A stretch of 64,000 nt of DNA from Rhodococcus pseudokoreensis (GCF_017068395.1 NZ_CP070619.1:5766001-5830000); one strand, 5' to 3'; numbered from the stretch's first letter, positions 53,202 through 62,576 are shown. The notes: generated from the letters alone by a model not told the origin. Made by a program: numbers and translations.

Positions 53202-54323
53202 ATGTTTGGGTCGAAGCAAGGTGACTCGCCCTTCGGAGAACTGCGGGCATTGGACAGCAACATCTCGAGAAGGTCGATGTTGAAGTATCTCGGTCTCGGC
53301 ACGGCGGCGGTCGGCGCCACCTCGTTGCTGGCGGCCTGCGGGGGTGGACTGGGCGCCGGTGCCTCCGGCCGGGGCGCCCAGTTCAGCATCGCGTCATTTC
53401 CGGGTGACAGCTTCCTCCTCGATGCGGTGAATCTTGCCAACAACGACTTCGCCAGGAACAACCTCGACGTTCCGAAGTTCATCACCCCGCAGAGCGGTGT
53501 GCAGGCGCTGCAGCTCGTCTCCGCAGGCGCTGTCAACGGCTACACCTCCGACACCCTGCTGCTGATGGGTGCTCACGCCAACAGCACCCAGGGCAAGCGG
53601 CCGGTCATCATCGGTCTGAAGAACGTGGCCACCACCTACGGGATCGTCGTCGGCCCGAACGGCAATTGGCCCGGCGAGGGCGCCACGTTCGAAGAGAAGA
53701 TGCAGTCGCTCAAAGGCAAGTCGATCGGGGTGAGCGCCATCGGCGCGGGCGGTGATCTGCAACTGGACCTCGCTCTCGAACTGGCCGGTATGCAGTCCTC
53801 GGACGTCACCCATCTCGCGACCGGCCCGTCTGCCTCGGCGATCCCGAACATGAAAGCCGGGCGACTCGACGGCTACGTCGCGGTCCAATGGAGCTCGGGG
53901 CAGTTCATCGCGAGGGAGACAGGCGGATCGGTGCTGCTCGACTTCGGCAGGCCGTCGATGCCCGAGACATTGCGCAACCAGGCAGTGCTGTGCATTTCGA
54001 CCAGCGAAAGTTTTGCCCAGGAGAACGAGGACGTTCTGAAGAACTGGCTTCGAGCACAGTCGGAGGGCAGCGAATGGATGGTCTCCCAGAAGGACGAAGC
54101 AGCGGAAATCCTGAACTCCGGCACCTTCGACGGCAACGCACCCGAAATCGCCAAGGCCTACATGGAGCACTACGCGCAGGAGGTGGCGCCGAAATTGCAA
54201 CCGATGTTCAAGGCACCCAAGGATCAGGTCGACCACATGATCGACCTCGCCGTCCGCTTCGGAAACGCGAAGGAAGGCGCTATCAGCTACGAGCAGATAG
54301 TCCCCGCCTTCGCACGGGCGTGA
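53202..54323 (+). CDS. ABC transporter substrate-binding lipoprotein (Tat-exported, NMT1/SsuA-like)
   Basis: A 373-residue binding protein. The N-terminus carries a twin-arginine motif SRRSMLKYLG followed by a lipobox SLLAACGGG, so it is probably exported folded by Tat and lipid-anchored. The rest is a two-lobe periplasmic-binding fold of the NMT1/aliphatic-sulfonate type (FLLDAVNLANNDFAR, then GKSIGVSAIGAGGDLQ). It completes the ABC system whose ATPase and permease lie 9-10 kb away, at 42452 and 44543. A ribosome site AGGAG is just upstream. Confidence 0.9.
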   Translation: MFGSKQGDSPFGELRALDSNISRRSMLKYLGLGTAAVGATSLLAACGGGLGAGASGRGAQFSIASFPGDSFLLDAVNLANNDFARNNLDVPKFITPQSGVQALQLVSAGAVNGYTSDTLLLMGAHANSTQGKRPVIIGLKNVATTYGIVVGPNGNWPGEGATFEEKMQSLKGKSIGVSAIGAGGDLQLDLALELAGMQSSDVTHLATGPSASAIPNMKAGRLDGYVAVQWSSGQFIARETGGSVLLDFGRPSMPETLRNQAVLCISTSESFAQENEDVLKNWLRAQSEGSEWMVSQKDEAAEILNSGTFDGNAPEIAKAYMEHYAQEVAPKLQPMFKAPKDQVDHMIDLAVRFGNAKEGAISYEQIVPAFARA

Positions 54324-54331
54324 GGTCTCAC

Positions 54332-55393
54332 ATGGAGCACACACAGACGACGCGTCCCCAGTCCCCGCCCGGGCTGGACCTCGATCGAATCACCGACTGG
54401 CTGGCCGGGGAGCGACCGGGCCTGGTGGCAGGGGAGCTGTCGGCCCGCCTGATCGAGGGTGGGAAATCGAATCTGACCTACGACCTCACCGACGGTGCCA
54501 AACAGTGGATCGTGCGTCGTGCGCCCCTGGGCGAGGTCATGGCGACGGCTCACGACATGCGCCGGGAGTACCGAATGGCAGGCGCACTTCGCACCACCGA
54601 CGTCCCGGTGCCTGCGATGATCGCCTACTGCGACGACAAGGACGTTCTCGGCACCGACTTCTACCTCATGGAGCGGATAGAGGGCGTGCCCTATCGGTAC
54701 GCCGATGAGCTCAGGCCACTCGGTGCTGCTCGAACCCGAGCCATCTCCGTCGAGCTGGTACGCACACTCGCAAAGCTGCACCGGGTAGAACCGCGAGAGG
54801 TGGGCCTGAACGACTTCGGTCGCCCGGAGGGTTTCCTGGGACGGCAGGTGAAACGCTGGAAGACTCAGCTGGACGCGTCCTACACTCGCGATCTCCCCGG
54901 CGCCGACGAGCTCTACTCTGCACTCGTCGCGGCCGTCCCCTCGAAGTCGGACGCCGGCATCGTCCACGGTGATTTCCGCTTGGACAACGTGCTCGTCGGC
55001 GCCGACGACATGCCTGCCGCGGTCATCGACTGGGAACTGGCGACGCTGGGCGACCCGCTCCTGGACCTGGCCTTGATGCTCACCTATCAGCGGCGAGCGA
55101 AGATCGTGTCCGAACGGGATACGACGGAACCGGCCATGTACGACGCGACGCTGGCACCCGGCTACCTCACCGAGAAGCAGATCATCGAACAGTACGAAGC
55201 CGAGAGCGGCCGCGAACTGGAGGGATTCGGCTTCCACCTCGGTCTGGCCTGTTTCAAGCTCGCCTCGATCTCCGAGGGCGTCCGGTATCGACACATCAAT
55301 CGTCAAACCCTGGGTGCGGGTTTCGAGGACAGCGGCAGCACTGTGCCGTTGCTGCTCGAACTCGGGCTCGACTCACTGAAGGAGTACAAGTAG
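54332..55393 (+). CDS. APH-family acyl-CoA kinase (LvaA/ACAD-associated)
   Basis: A 353-residue kinase of the aminoglycoside-phosphotransferase fold. The catalytic loop is HGDFRLDN and the metal motif IDWELATLGDPLLDLA. ATP-grip region GGKSNLTYDL is intact. The adjacent ACAD11/LvaC-like dehydrogenase makes antibiotic resistance unlikely: paired LvaA and LvaC-type enzymes phosphorylate the 4-hydroxyl of a hydroxyacyl-CoA and then remove it. The LvaA partner protein LvaB was not found nearby. Stop abuts the dehydrogenase ATG. Function is inferred from the pairing. Confidence 0.82.
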   Translation: MEHTQTTRPQSPPGLDLDRITDWLAGERPGLVAGELSARLIEGGKSNLTYDLTDGAKQWIVRRAPLGEVMATAHDMRREYRMAGALRTTDVPVPAMIAYCDDKDVLGTDFYLMERIEGVPYRYADELRPLGAARTRAISVELVRTLAKLHRVEPREVGLNDFGRPEGFLGRQVKRWKTQLDASYTRDLPGADELYSALVAAVPSKSDAGIVHGDFRLDNVLVGADDMPAAVIDWELATLGDPLLDLALMLTYQRRAKIVSERDTTEPAMYDATLAPGYLTEKQIIEQYEAESGRELEGFGFHLGLACFKLASISEGVRYRHINRQTLGAGFEDSGSTVPLLLELGLDSLKEYK

Positions 55394-56623
55394 ATGGAAT
55401 TCTCGACAGACGCCCGGACCGACGAGTTGCGCAAGGAACTCGTCGACTTCATGTACGGGCACGTCTACCCGTCCGAGGCGGCGTACCTGGATGAGCTGGA
55501 CAGCCTGGAGAACCGCTTCGCGTGGTCGGAGTCTCCCATCCTGCAGAAGCTGAGAGCGGAGGCACGCAGCCGTGGGCTGTGGAACCTCTTCCTTCCCGGG
55601 GCCGAGGGTGCCGGGCTGACGAACGTGCAGTACGCGCCGCTGGCCGAGATCACCGGCCGCAGCAAGCTCCTCGCTCCCGCGGCGCTGAATTGTTCGGCCC
55701 CGGACACCGGCAACATGGAACTGCTGTCGATGTTCGGCACCGAGCAGCAGAAGAAGGAATGGCTCACCCCGTTGCTCGAGGCCGAGATCCGTTCGGCCTT
55801 CGCCATGACCGAGCCCGACGTCGCGTCCTCGGACGCCACCAATATCTCCACGAGCATCGTTCGCGACGGCGGCGACTACGTGATCAACGGCCGCAAGTGG
55901 TACATCAGCGGTGCGATGAATCCCAACGCCAAGATCCTGATCGTGATGGGCAAGACGGATCCGACGGCAGACAGGCATCGCCAGCAGAGCATGATCCTGG
56001 TACCGCGGGACACCCCCGGCGTCCACATCACGCGCGCGATGAAGGTCCTGGGTTACGACGACCACCACAGCGGTGGACATGCCGAGATCGAGTTCACCGA
56101 CGTGCGGGTTCCGGTTGCGAATCTCATCGGCAACGAGGGCGACGGCTTCGGGATCGCCCAGGCCCGGCTGGGACCCGGCCGGATCCATCACTGCATGCGC
56201 GCCATCGGTATCGCGGAGCGGGCGATCAAACTCATGTGCGAGCGGGCCGACGAACGCGTGGCGTTCGGCAAGCCGCTCAGCCAGCAGGGCGTGATTCGCG
56301 ACTGGATCGCCGAATCGCGGGTCCGTCTCGAGCAGTTGCGCCTGCTGGTCCTCAAGACGGCCTGGCTCATGGACACGGTGGGCAACAAGGGCGCCCACAC
56401 CGAGATCCAGGCGATCAAGATCGCCACGCCGTCGACCGTCGAATGGATCATCGACAAGGCCATCCAGGTCCACGGCGCCGGCGGACTTTCCCAGGACTTC
56501 TTCCTCGCACCGGCAGCCGCGTACGTCCGCACGCTACGGTTCGCGGACGGACCCGACGAGGTGCACAAGAACGCGCTGGCGCGCAATGAACTTCGCCGCC
56601 AGGCTGCACGACGCAGTGCCTGA
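55394..56623 (+). CDS. Acyl-CoA dehydrogenase, ACAD11/LvaC-like
   Basis: A 409-residue flavoprotein. SAFAMTEPDVASSDATNI binds FAD and substrate, with GPGRIHHCMRAIG and QVHGAGGLSQD, ending FADGPDEVHKNALAR. The GPGRIHHCMR and ADGPDEVH strings are characteristic of the ACAD10/ACAD11/LvaC group, which processes phosphorylated hydroxyacyl-CoAs, rather than of ordinary fatty-acid dehydrogenases. It is coupled to the kinase gene with no gap. A strong hairpin follows 79 bp later, ending the plus-strand unit. Confidence 0.88.
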   Translation: MEFSTDARTDELRKELVDFMYGHVYPSEAAYLDELDSLENRFAWSESPILQKLRAEARSRGLWNLFLPGAEGAGLTNVQYAPLAEITGRSKLLAPAALNCSAPDTGNMELLSMFGTEQQKKEWLTPLLEAEIRSAFAMTEPDVASSDATNISTSIVRDGGDYVINGRKWYISGAMNPNAKILIVMGKTDPTADRHRQQSMILVPRDTPGVHITRAMKVLGYDDHHSGGHAEIEFTDVRVPVANLIGNEGDGFGIAQARLGPGRIHHCMRAIGIAERAIKLMCERADERVAFGKPLSQQGVIRDWIAESRVRLEQLRLLVLKTAWLMDTVGNKGAHTEIQAIKIATPSTVEWIIDKAIQVHGAGGLSQDFFLAPAAAYVRTLRFADGPDEVHKNALARNELRRQAARRSA

Positions 56624-56702
56624 CCGCTCGGTCGGTTTCTGCTGAGTGCGTTCGGCTCCGCTCGCCCACGAAGCGAGTCGGTTTCGCCGTGACGGCCCAC
56701 CC

Positions 56703-56739
56703 GTGTCCCCCTCACCTGTAACCCAGGTGAGGGGGACAC
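56703..56739 (+). terminator. Strong intrinsic hairpin after the dehydrogenase
   Basis: GTGTCCCCCTCACCTG, loop TAACC, CAGGTGAGGGGGACAC: a perfect 16-bp stem. No T-run follows, which is common in GC-rich actinobacteria. It lies just before the control region of the reductase-P450 unit and should insulate it. Confidence 0.85.
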
Positions 56740-56767
56740 TGTCGTGTGCAGGGCCCGTTCGGTGTGG

Positions 56768-56782
56768 CTATCGCCTTGATAG
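56768..56782 (+). promoter_or_regulatory. LysR-type box identical to the one at 43533
   Basis: CTATCGCCTTGATAG (TATC-N5-GATA; T-N11-A) lies 48 bases before the reductase GTG and 29 bases after the terminator. The same 15 bases occur in the divergent control region 13 kb upstream, so the two units are probably controlled by one regulator. Confidence 0.7.
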
Positions 56783-56829
56783 TGAGTGAGACATTGATCG
56801 CACCGGCAGGCGCCGCGCATGATCATGAC

Positions 56830-57846
56830 GTGCCAAATCATCTTGCTCAGCATGGTGCCGACTCGTCCTCGCCCGCATCGCCGGTCACCCGGCGACCCGG
56901 AAACCAGACGCTCGAGGTCGCGCGGAAGGACGTCGTGGCAGACGGCGTCGTGAAACTGCGGCTCGAGGAGCCGACCGGTGGGCGGCTCCCGCATTGGACG
57001 CCCGGCGCGCACATCGACCTGGTCATACCGACCGCGGACGGTGGTTCCCAGGTGCGGCAATACTCGTTGTGCGGCGACCGGTGGGATGCCTCCGCCTACG
57101 AGGTCGCCGTATTGCGGGAGCCGAACTCCAAGGGCGGATCGCAGTTCATTCACGAAAATCTGGCCGTCGGGGACATGCTCAGTGTCGGCACCCCTCGGAA
57201 CAATTTCGGTCTGGCTCCGGCGAGCCGGTACGAATTCATCGCCGGCGGCATCGGGATCACTCCGATCATGACGATGATCGCCGCAGCCGAGAAGCTGGGA
57301 ATCGACTGGCACCTGCTCTACGGCGGACGGTCGCGTCGCTCCATGGCCTTCCTCGGAGAACTGGCTCGATACGGAGACCGCGTCACGGTGTGGCCGCAGG
57401 ACGAATCGGGTCATCTGCAGCTCGGCTTCCTCGACAAGCCGACGGACGGTGCCAAGGTGTACTGCTGTGGACCCGAGCCACTGCTGGCGGCGGTCGAATC
57501 CGCTTCCACGAACTGGCCCGGATGGGCCGTCCGGTTCGAGCGGTTCGTGGCGCCTTCCCAGCCGCCACCGGTCCGCACCGAGCCCTTCGCGATCGAACTG
57601 TCCCACTCCGGCAGAACTGTCACCGTCGGTACCGAGCAGACCGTTCTCGAGGCCCTGGACGCCGCCGGCGTCCCCGTGTTGTCCTCGTGCAACGAGGGAG
57701 TCTGCGGCACATGCGAAGTCGGCGTCGTGGCCGGTGTTCCGGATCATCGGGATTCACTCCTGAGCGATGCGGAGCGCGCCAAGGGGGACCGGATGTTCGT
57801 CTGTGTGTCACGTTCGATCACCGAACGACTCGTGCTGGATCTATAG
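56830..57846 (+). CDS. Phthalate-dioxygenase-reductase-type electron donor (FMN, NAD, 2Fe-2S)
   Basis: A 338-residue reductase: flavin domain with RQYSLCGD, NAD domain with AGGIGITPIMTMI and CCGPEPLL, and a C-terminal plant-type ferredoxin with CNEGVCGTC and a fourth Cys in MFVCVS. This is the phthalate-family (VanB/PDR) order. It lies 10 bp before a P450 and should pass electrons to it. Start GTG 56830 was chosen because longer starts would fall within the upstream control box; the first 45 residues are low-complexity. No separate ferredoxin gene is present or needed. Confidence 0.9.
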   Translation: MPNHLAQHGADSSSPASPVTRRPGNQTLEVARKDVVADGVVKLRLEEPTGGRLPHWTPGAHIDLVIPTADGGSQVRQYSLCGDRWDASAYEVAVLREPNSKGGSQFIHENLAVGDMLSVGTPRNNFGLAPASRYEFIAGGIGITPIMTMIAAAEKLGIDWHLLYGGRSRRSMAFLGELARYGDRVTVWPQDESGHLQLGFLDKPTDGAKVYCCGPEPLLAAVESASTNWPGWAVRFERFVAPSQPPPVRTEPFAIELSHSGRTVTVGTEQTVLEALDAAGVPVLSSCNEGVCGTCEVGVVAGVPDHRDSLLSDAERAKGDRMFVCVSRSITERLVLDL

Positions 57847-57856
57847 GAGGTTGACA

Positions 57857-59074
57857 GTGTCGATTGCGGATACCACCGGACGGCAGGGTTCGACAGCCCC
57901 GTCCCTCGACGACGACCCGTTCTCGTCGGAAACTTTGGAAAACCCGCTGCCGTTCCAGGAGCGACTGCGTGAATCCGGGCCCGTCGTCTTCCTGCCCCGG
58001 TACAACGTCCACGCCGTCGGGCGTTACGACGAGGTCCACAGCGCACTCTCGAACTGGCAGGGCATGACTTCCGGTTCCGGAGTCGGCCTGAACGAGCCCT
58101 GGCGGGCCCGGGGACTGCTTCAGACCGACCCGCCCGAGCACGACGCACCCCGCGAGGTGCTGCAGACGATCCTGTCCGCACGAGCATTGCGTGCGATGAA
58201 GGACGCCTGCACACGGCAGGCCGAGACACTGATCGACAACCTGCTCGGTGGCACGGCTGCCGGGGACGCGATCGAGATCGACGGATACAACGACATCGCG
58301 GCCGTGTTTCCGGTGAACTTCTTTCCCGACGCGTCCGGGATCGACGAGGAGCAGCGGGAGAATCTCGTTCCCTACGCGGATCACATCTTCAATGCCCTGG
58401 GGCCGCGAAACGACCGGGTCCTGCAGGGCGAATGCCGGAGCGAGGCGCTGGCGGAATGGGCCACGGCGAAGTGTGCCCGGGACTCACTGAAGCCCGAAGG
58501 ATTCGGCAGCGAGATCTGGGCCGCCGCCGACCGCGGCGACATCATGCACGAACTGGCGCCGCTCCTCACGCGTTCGCTGTTGTCGGCAGGTGTGGACACG
58601 ACCGTCTACGGTCTCTCGGCGATGCTCTACGGATTCGCCACACATCCCGATCAGTGGGCGGCACTTCGACAGAACCCCAACCTCGCCCGAGTCGCGTTCG
58701 ACGAGGCGCTGCGCTGGGAATCGCCGGTCCAGATGCTGTTCCGCAAGACGTCCGTCGACGTCGAGATCTCCGGGACCGTCATACCGGCCGAGACGAGGGT
58801 GCTGCTGTGCTACGCCGCCGCGAACCGTGACCCGCGCCGGTGGGACAACCCCGATCGGTTCGACCTCTCGCGTGATCCCTCGGGGCACGTGGCCTTCGGG
58901 ATGGGGATCCACCAGTGCGTGGGTCAGCACGCGGCGCGTCTGCAGGCCGAATGCCTGCTCGAGGTTCTCGTGACCCGGGTGAAGTGCGTCGAACTTGCGG
59001 CACCCGTACGTCGCTATCACAACAACACGCTCCGAGGATGGAAGGCCATGCCGCTTCGGCTGAGCCTCGCCTAG
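57857..59074 (+). CDS. Cytochrome P450, CYP199-like
   Basis: A 405-residue P450. The I-helix reads LLSAGVDTTVYG, the ExxR is EALRWES and the haem loop FGMGIHQCVG with Cys354 as ligand. The FFPDASGIDEEQRENLVPYADHIFNALGPRND region in form recalls CYP199A enzymes, which oxidise para-substituted benzoates (O-demethylation or hydroxylation). AGGAGG precedes the GTG by 6 bases. The partner reductase is encoded upstream. Aromatic substrate is inferred from family resemblance only. Confidence 0.9.
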   Translation: MSIADTTGRQGSTAPSLDDDPFSSETLENPLPFQERLRESGPVVFLPRYNVHAVGRYDEVHSALSNWQGMTSGSGVGLNEPWRARGLLQTDPPEHDAPREVLQTILSARALRAMKDACTRQAETLIDNLLGGTAAGDAIEIDGYNDIAAVFPVNFFPDASGIDEEQRENLVPYADHIFNALGPRNDRVLQGECRSEALAEWATAKCARDSLKPEGFGSEIWAAADRGDIMHELAPLLTRSLLSAGVDTTVYGLSAMLYGFATHPDQWAALRQNPNLARVAFDEALRWESPVQMLFRKTSVDVEISGTVIPAETRVLLCYAAANRDPRRWDNPDRFDLSRDPSGHVAFGMGIHQCVGQHAARLQAECLLEVLVTRVKCVELAAPVRRYHNNTLRGWKAMPLRLSLA

Positions 59075-59079
59075 ATGAT

Positions 59080-61808
59080 GTGAACGAGTTCGTGTTCGAC
59101 TGCGCCATAGAGCGATTGAGCGCCGGTGCCGGTTCGACGTACCTGATTCTCGGTGAGGCCGGCACCGGCAAGACACACCTCCTGCGGAGCACGATCGACG
59201 CCGCCCGCAGGCGCGGATGGACGTGCTTGTACGCCGCGGCGCACGAGTACGACCGCGACATCCCGTACGCGACGGTGCGCACTCTCGTGGGAGTCCACGG
59301 CCACACTGCGGTACCGAGTGATCCGAATGGTGTGACGGCGCTGTTGCAGTCGATGACGGATTCGTCGCCGGTCGTCGTGGTCGTGGACGACGCGCACCTT
59401 GCGGACGAGGACAGCCTCGTCGCAGTGACCCTCGCCGCCCGGCATCTGGCGGGCCGCCCGCTCCTCGTGATCTTCGCCTCGCGGACTCGGCCGTGGACGA
59501 CCGGCGAACGTCTGGTCGCGACGATCGGCCATCTCGTGAGCGAACAGGCACAGACGGTCCTCGAGCTTCGGCCGGTGGAGGGGCGGGCCCTCGGCGAACT
59601 GATCGAGTCGGTGCTCGGCGCCGCGCCCGACGAGCGACTGACCGGTTATCTGACCGAGCGGACGCGGGGAAACGCGCTGCTGGTCCGGGAAACGGTGAAC
59701 GCGTTGCGCACTGCGGGTGCGGTCCGGATCGAACAGGGGATCGGCTACCTGGTCGACGATTCCCCGCCCCGGTTCCCGCGCCCTGCGGCGTTGCTCCACC
59801 GGCTGCTTCCCGGGGATCACGCCGTCCGTGCACTGGGTCGTCTGGTCTCGGTGTTCGGGCGGGTGGATCTGGACTACCTTCCTCTCCTCGCCGAGCTGGC
59901 CGAGAGGTCGCCGGGCGAGGTCCGGGCCGTCTTCGACTCACTGGTCGCGCGCGGTGCGCTGGTGGCAACGGGGTCCGGATGGTACGAATTCGGCCACCCA
60001 CTGATCGGTGAGTTGCTGTACGACGACATCGGTCCGGCCGCGCGCCGCCGTGTTCATGCTGCGATTGCCGCGCGGATCGAGGGCACCGACCACGAGTTGG
60101 GCATGCCGGCCCTCGAGCGCGCCCGGCACGTCACCGAGGGTGCGGCGCGCGGCGACACGGTCGCGGTCACGGTGGCGTTGCGTGCCGCCGACAGGGCGCT
60201 GCGCACGTCGCCGCGCACGGCCGCCCGCTGGTACGGCCGCCCGCTGGTACGGCCGGGCGCTCGACCTGCTGCCCCGCGCGGACGCCGCCGCCGGCGAGAT
60301 CCTCGGCAGGCAGTCCGAGGCATATTGGAAGGGCGCGCGGCCGGCCCTGGCCATCGAAGCCGGCAGGAAAGCGCTCGGCGTCCTCGCGGCGGGCCGTTCC
60401 CGCGACCGCACCGTGGCGACGATCGTGCACTGCCACAACGCGATGGGCGATCCGCAGAGCGCTCTCGACCTGCTGGTCGCCGAGGCGGGGCAGGCGAGAG
60501 ACTCGACGCCCTCCCTGGCACAGCGCGCGGCGATGTCGGCGCGCCTGGGGCGATACGGATCAGGCGCGCGTCCTGGCCGCGGCGGCGTGGTCACAGGTGC
60601 GCGACTCGACTCCGGCGGACCAGGTGGTCGCCTACACGTACCTCGGTCAGGTCGAAGCCTCCGTCGGAACGTTCCCGAATCTGCTCGAGGCCGTCGACCG
60701 GCTCGAGATCCTGGGAACCGGCGAGCGCGAACTCCCGGTGGGCACGCGCACCGGTGCGTTGGAGTCGGCGGCGCTCCACGCCGCAACAGCAGGCGTGACC
60801 GGTCGTGCGAACGCGCTGCTGACGGGTGACGCCGCCGGACTCGCCGGATTCGGAAACCTGGGCGGGCAAGCCGTACTGGCTCGCGCGCTCGCCGAGTTCA
60901 CGACCGGAGACTGGACCGCGGCTTCCGAGACGATCGCGCGGGAGGCAGTCCATCTCGAGTTCTCGGGTATGCGCAGCGCTCTGGCTCGCCTGCGATGTGC
61001 GGAGGTGCAGATCCTCACGGGCCGTGGCGATTTCCGGCGTGCGGTGTCCGTGCTGGCCGCGACGAAGCCGCCGGCCTCCTGCCGGATCGACTTCGCGGTC
61101 TGGCAGGCGGTGCAGGCGTCGGTCGAGGTGTCGAGGTCCAGGTGCGAGGACGCCATCCCGGTCCTGGAGCGACTGCGGTCGGAAGCGGGCGCCCGTGGCT
61201 GGAACGAGGTCGGGACCATCACCCACGCGAGCCTGGTCGAGGGTTACCTCGCTCGGGGAGAGGTCGAGGCCGCAGGGCGCGTCGCGGACGAGTTCTGCCG
61301 CCTCGCGGAGAACATCGGTTCGCCCACGGCCCGGATGGCGTCCGGCATCGGCCATGCCCTCACCTTCGGTGACTTGGACCGCGCTCGCGACGTGCTTCTC
61401 GAGGCCGAGGAACAGGGCCTGCACTACATCGCGGCGCGGGCCCACCATGCGCTGGGCGTCGTCGGCCGGGACGGCGCCGACCACCTCGAGGCCGCGTGGG
61501 CACTGTTCAAGAAGATGGACGCGACGCTGTGGCTGAAGCGGGTCGAGGCCGCAGGCAGGTCGCGTGGTCTCGTCCTCGACAGACGTGTCGACAAGGCGGG
61601 CGCGCCCGGACCACTCACCGATGTGGAGCGTCACCTCGTCACGCTGGTCCGAGACGGCCTCAGCAACCGGCAGATCGCCGAGGTTCTCCACTACAGCAGC
61701 AAGACCGTCGAGGCCTACCTCACCCGCCTCTACAAGAAGACCGGCTACAACTCGCGGGTCGAGCTGATCGTGGCCCATGAGCGGGCGGACAGCCTCACCG
61801 GTAGGTGA
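59080..61808 (+). pseudogene. Large ATP-binding LuxR-family regulator broken by two frameshifts
   Basis: Three consecutive frames together give a protein of about 900 residues: an N-terminal ATPase (Walker A LILGEAGTGKTHLL, Walker B VVVVDDAHLAD), helical middle and C-terminal LuxR domain (LTDVERHLVTLVRDGLSNRQ, then IAEVLHYSSKTVEAYLTRLY). Frame 1 is lost after a 16-bp tandem duplication at 60217-60248, and frame 2 after an extra G in the GGGG run at 60547-60550. Translation from GTG 59080 (or ATG 59038) would miss the DNA-binding domain. It likely once controlled the P450 next door. Confidence 0.88.
60217..60254 (+). repeat. 16-bp tandem duplication in the LuxR-family gene
   Basis: ACGGCCGCCCGCTGGT occurs twice in a row (60217-60232 and 60233-60248), followed by a further ACGGCC. 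Removing one unit restores the reading frame from RTAARWYG into RALDLLPR. Slipped-strand replication in this GC-rich, self-similar tract is the likely cause. Confidence 0.9.
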
Positions 61809-62451
61809 CCCAGGGGTCCGGGAGATGACCGTGCTCGTTGAACGCCACGAGGGACGTCCCCGACGAGCCGATCACGATCTTGGTGACGCCGGAATTGACC
61901 GCGACCCTGTTCAGGGCGAGCCATTGCGGGAAGCCGCCACCCAGTAGTCGGGCGGTCACCCAGGCAATCGCGCCGGCGCTGGAGAAGACGACACCGGTCT
62001 GCCCGCGTTCGAGCCCTCCGGCAACGCGGTCGAGGGACGCGTCGACCCGGGCCGTGAACGCACCGAACGTCTCGGCGTAGTCGGCGTCGTGGTCACCGGA
62101 CGACCACCGTGTGGACGCCCGCTCGAGCAGCCGCTGGAAGGCGCGCGAATCCGTCTTCGCCTGCGGATCGTGCTCACCGTTCGCAGCCAGCAGGTCGCTC
62201 GCGTCGAACTCGTCCCAACCCGGATCGACGTCGGGGTGCGTCGTGTGCCAGGCGGCTGCCGCGCTTGCCTCCTGAGCCGTCTCTCGTTGGCGTTTCATGT
62301 TTCCGGTGACTGTCCGGGCGGGAGCGATGCCGCGACGATTCAGTTCGGTGCCGAGGGCGCGACTCTGTTCTCGGCCGCGCGGCGACAGGCGGTCGTAGTC
62401 GTCGGTGCCGAAGGATGCTTGTCCGTGACGGACCAGAAGAACAACACTCAT
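61795..62451 (-). CDS. Histidine phosphatase superfamily protein (phosphoglycerate-mutase fold), second His missing
   Basis: A 218-residue protein with the catalytic LLVRHGQASFG motif (His9) at the N-terminus. The second catalytic His, normally in SHGG, is replaced: the segment reads VVFSSAGAIAWV. Full phosphatase activity is therefore doubtful, although some family members with this change are known. It overlaps the LuxR pseudogene end by 14 bases. Cytosolic; substrate unknown. Confidence 0.8.
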   Translation of the reverse strand: MSVVLLVRHGQASFGTDDYDRLSPRGREQSRALGTELNRRGIAPARTVTGNMKRQRETAQEASAAAAWHTTHPDVDPGWDEFDASDLLAANGEHDPQAKTDSRAFQRLLERASTRWSSGDHDADYAETFGAFTARVDASLDRVAGGLERGQTGVVFSSAGAIAWVTARLLGGGFPQWLALNRVAVNSGVTKIVIGSSGTSLVAFNEHGHLPDPWVTYR

Positions 62452-62576
62452 TCGGCGGAGGCTAGTTCACCCGACTACCGGCGGCATACCCTTCTCGGCC
62501 GGTCGCCGCACACTCTCGGGAGAACCCTATCGGCCGCCCACCGCGGCGGAGGTACCTCTAGATTCAGAGGATGGAC

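Noticed and set aside
54332..55393. Antibiotic-resistance aminoglycoside phosphotransferase
   Set aside because: Despite the fold, it abuts an ACAD11/LvaC-like dehydrogenase inside an acyl-CoA operon, which fits a metabolic kinase far better.
60597..61808. Treating the LuxR C-terminal part as an independent gene
   Set aside because: It begins mid-domain, continues the upstream protein exactly if one G is removed, and has no ribosome site.
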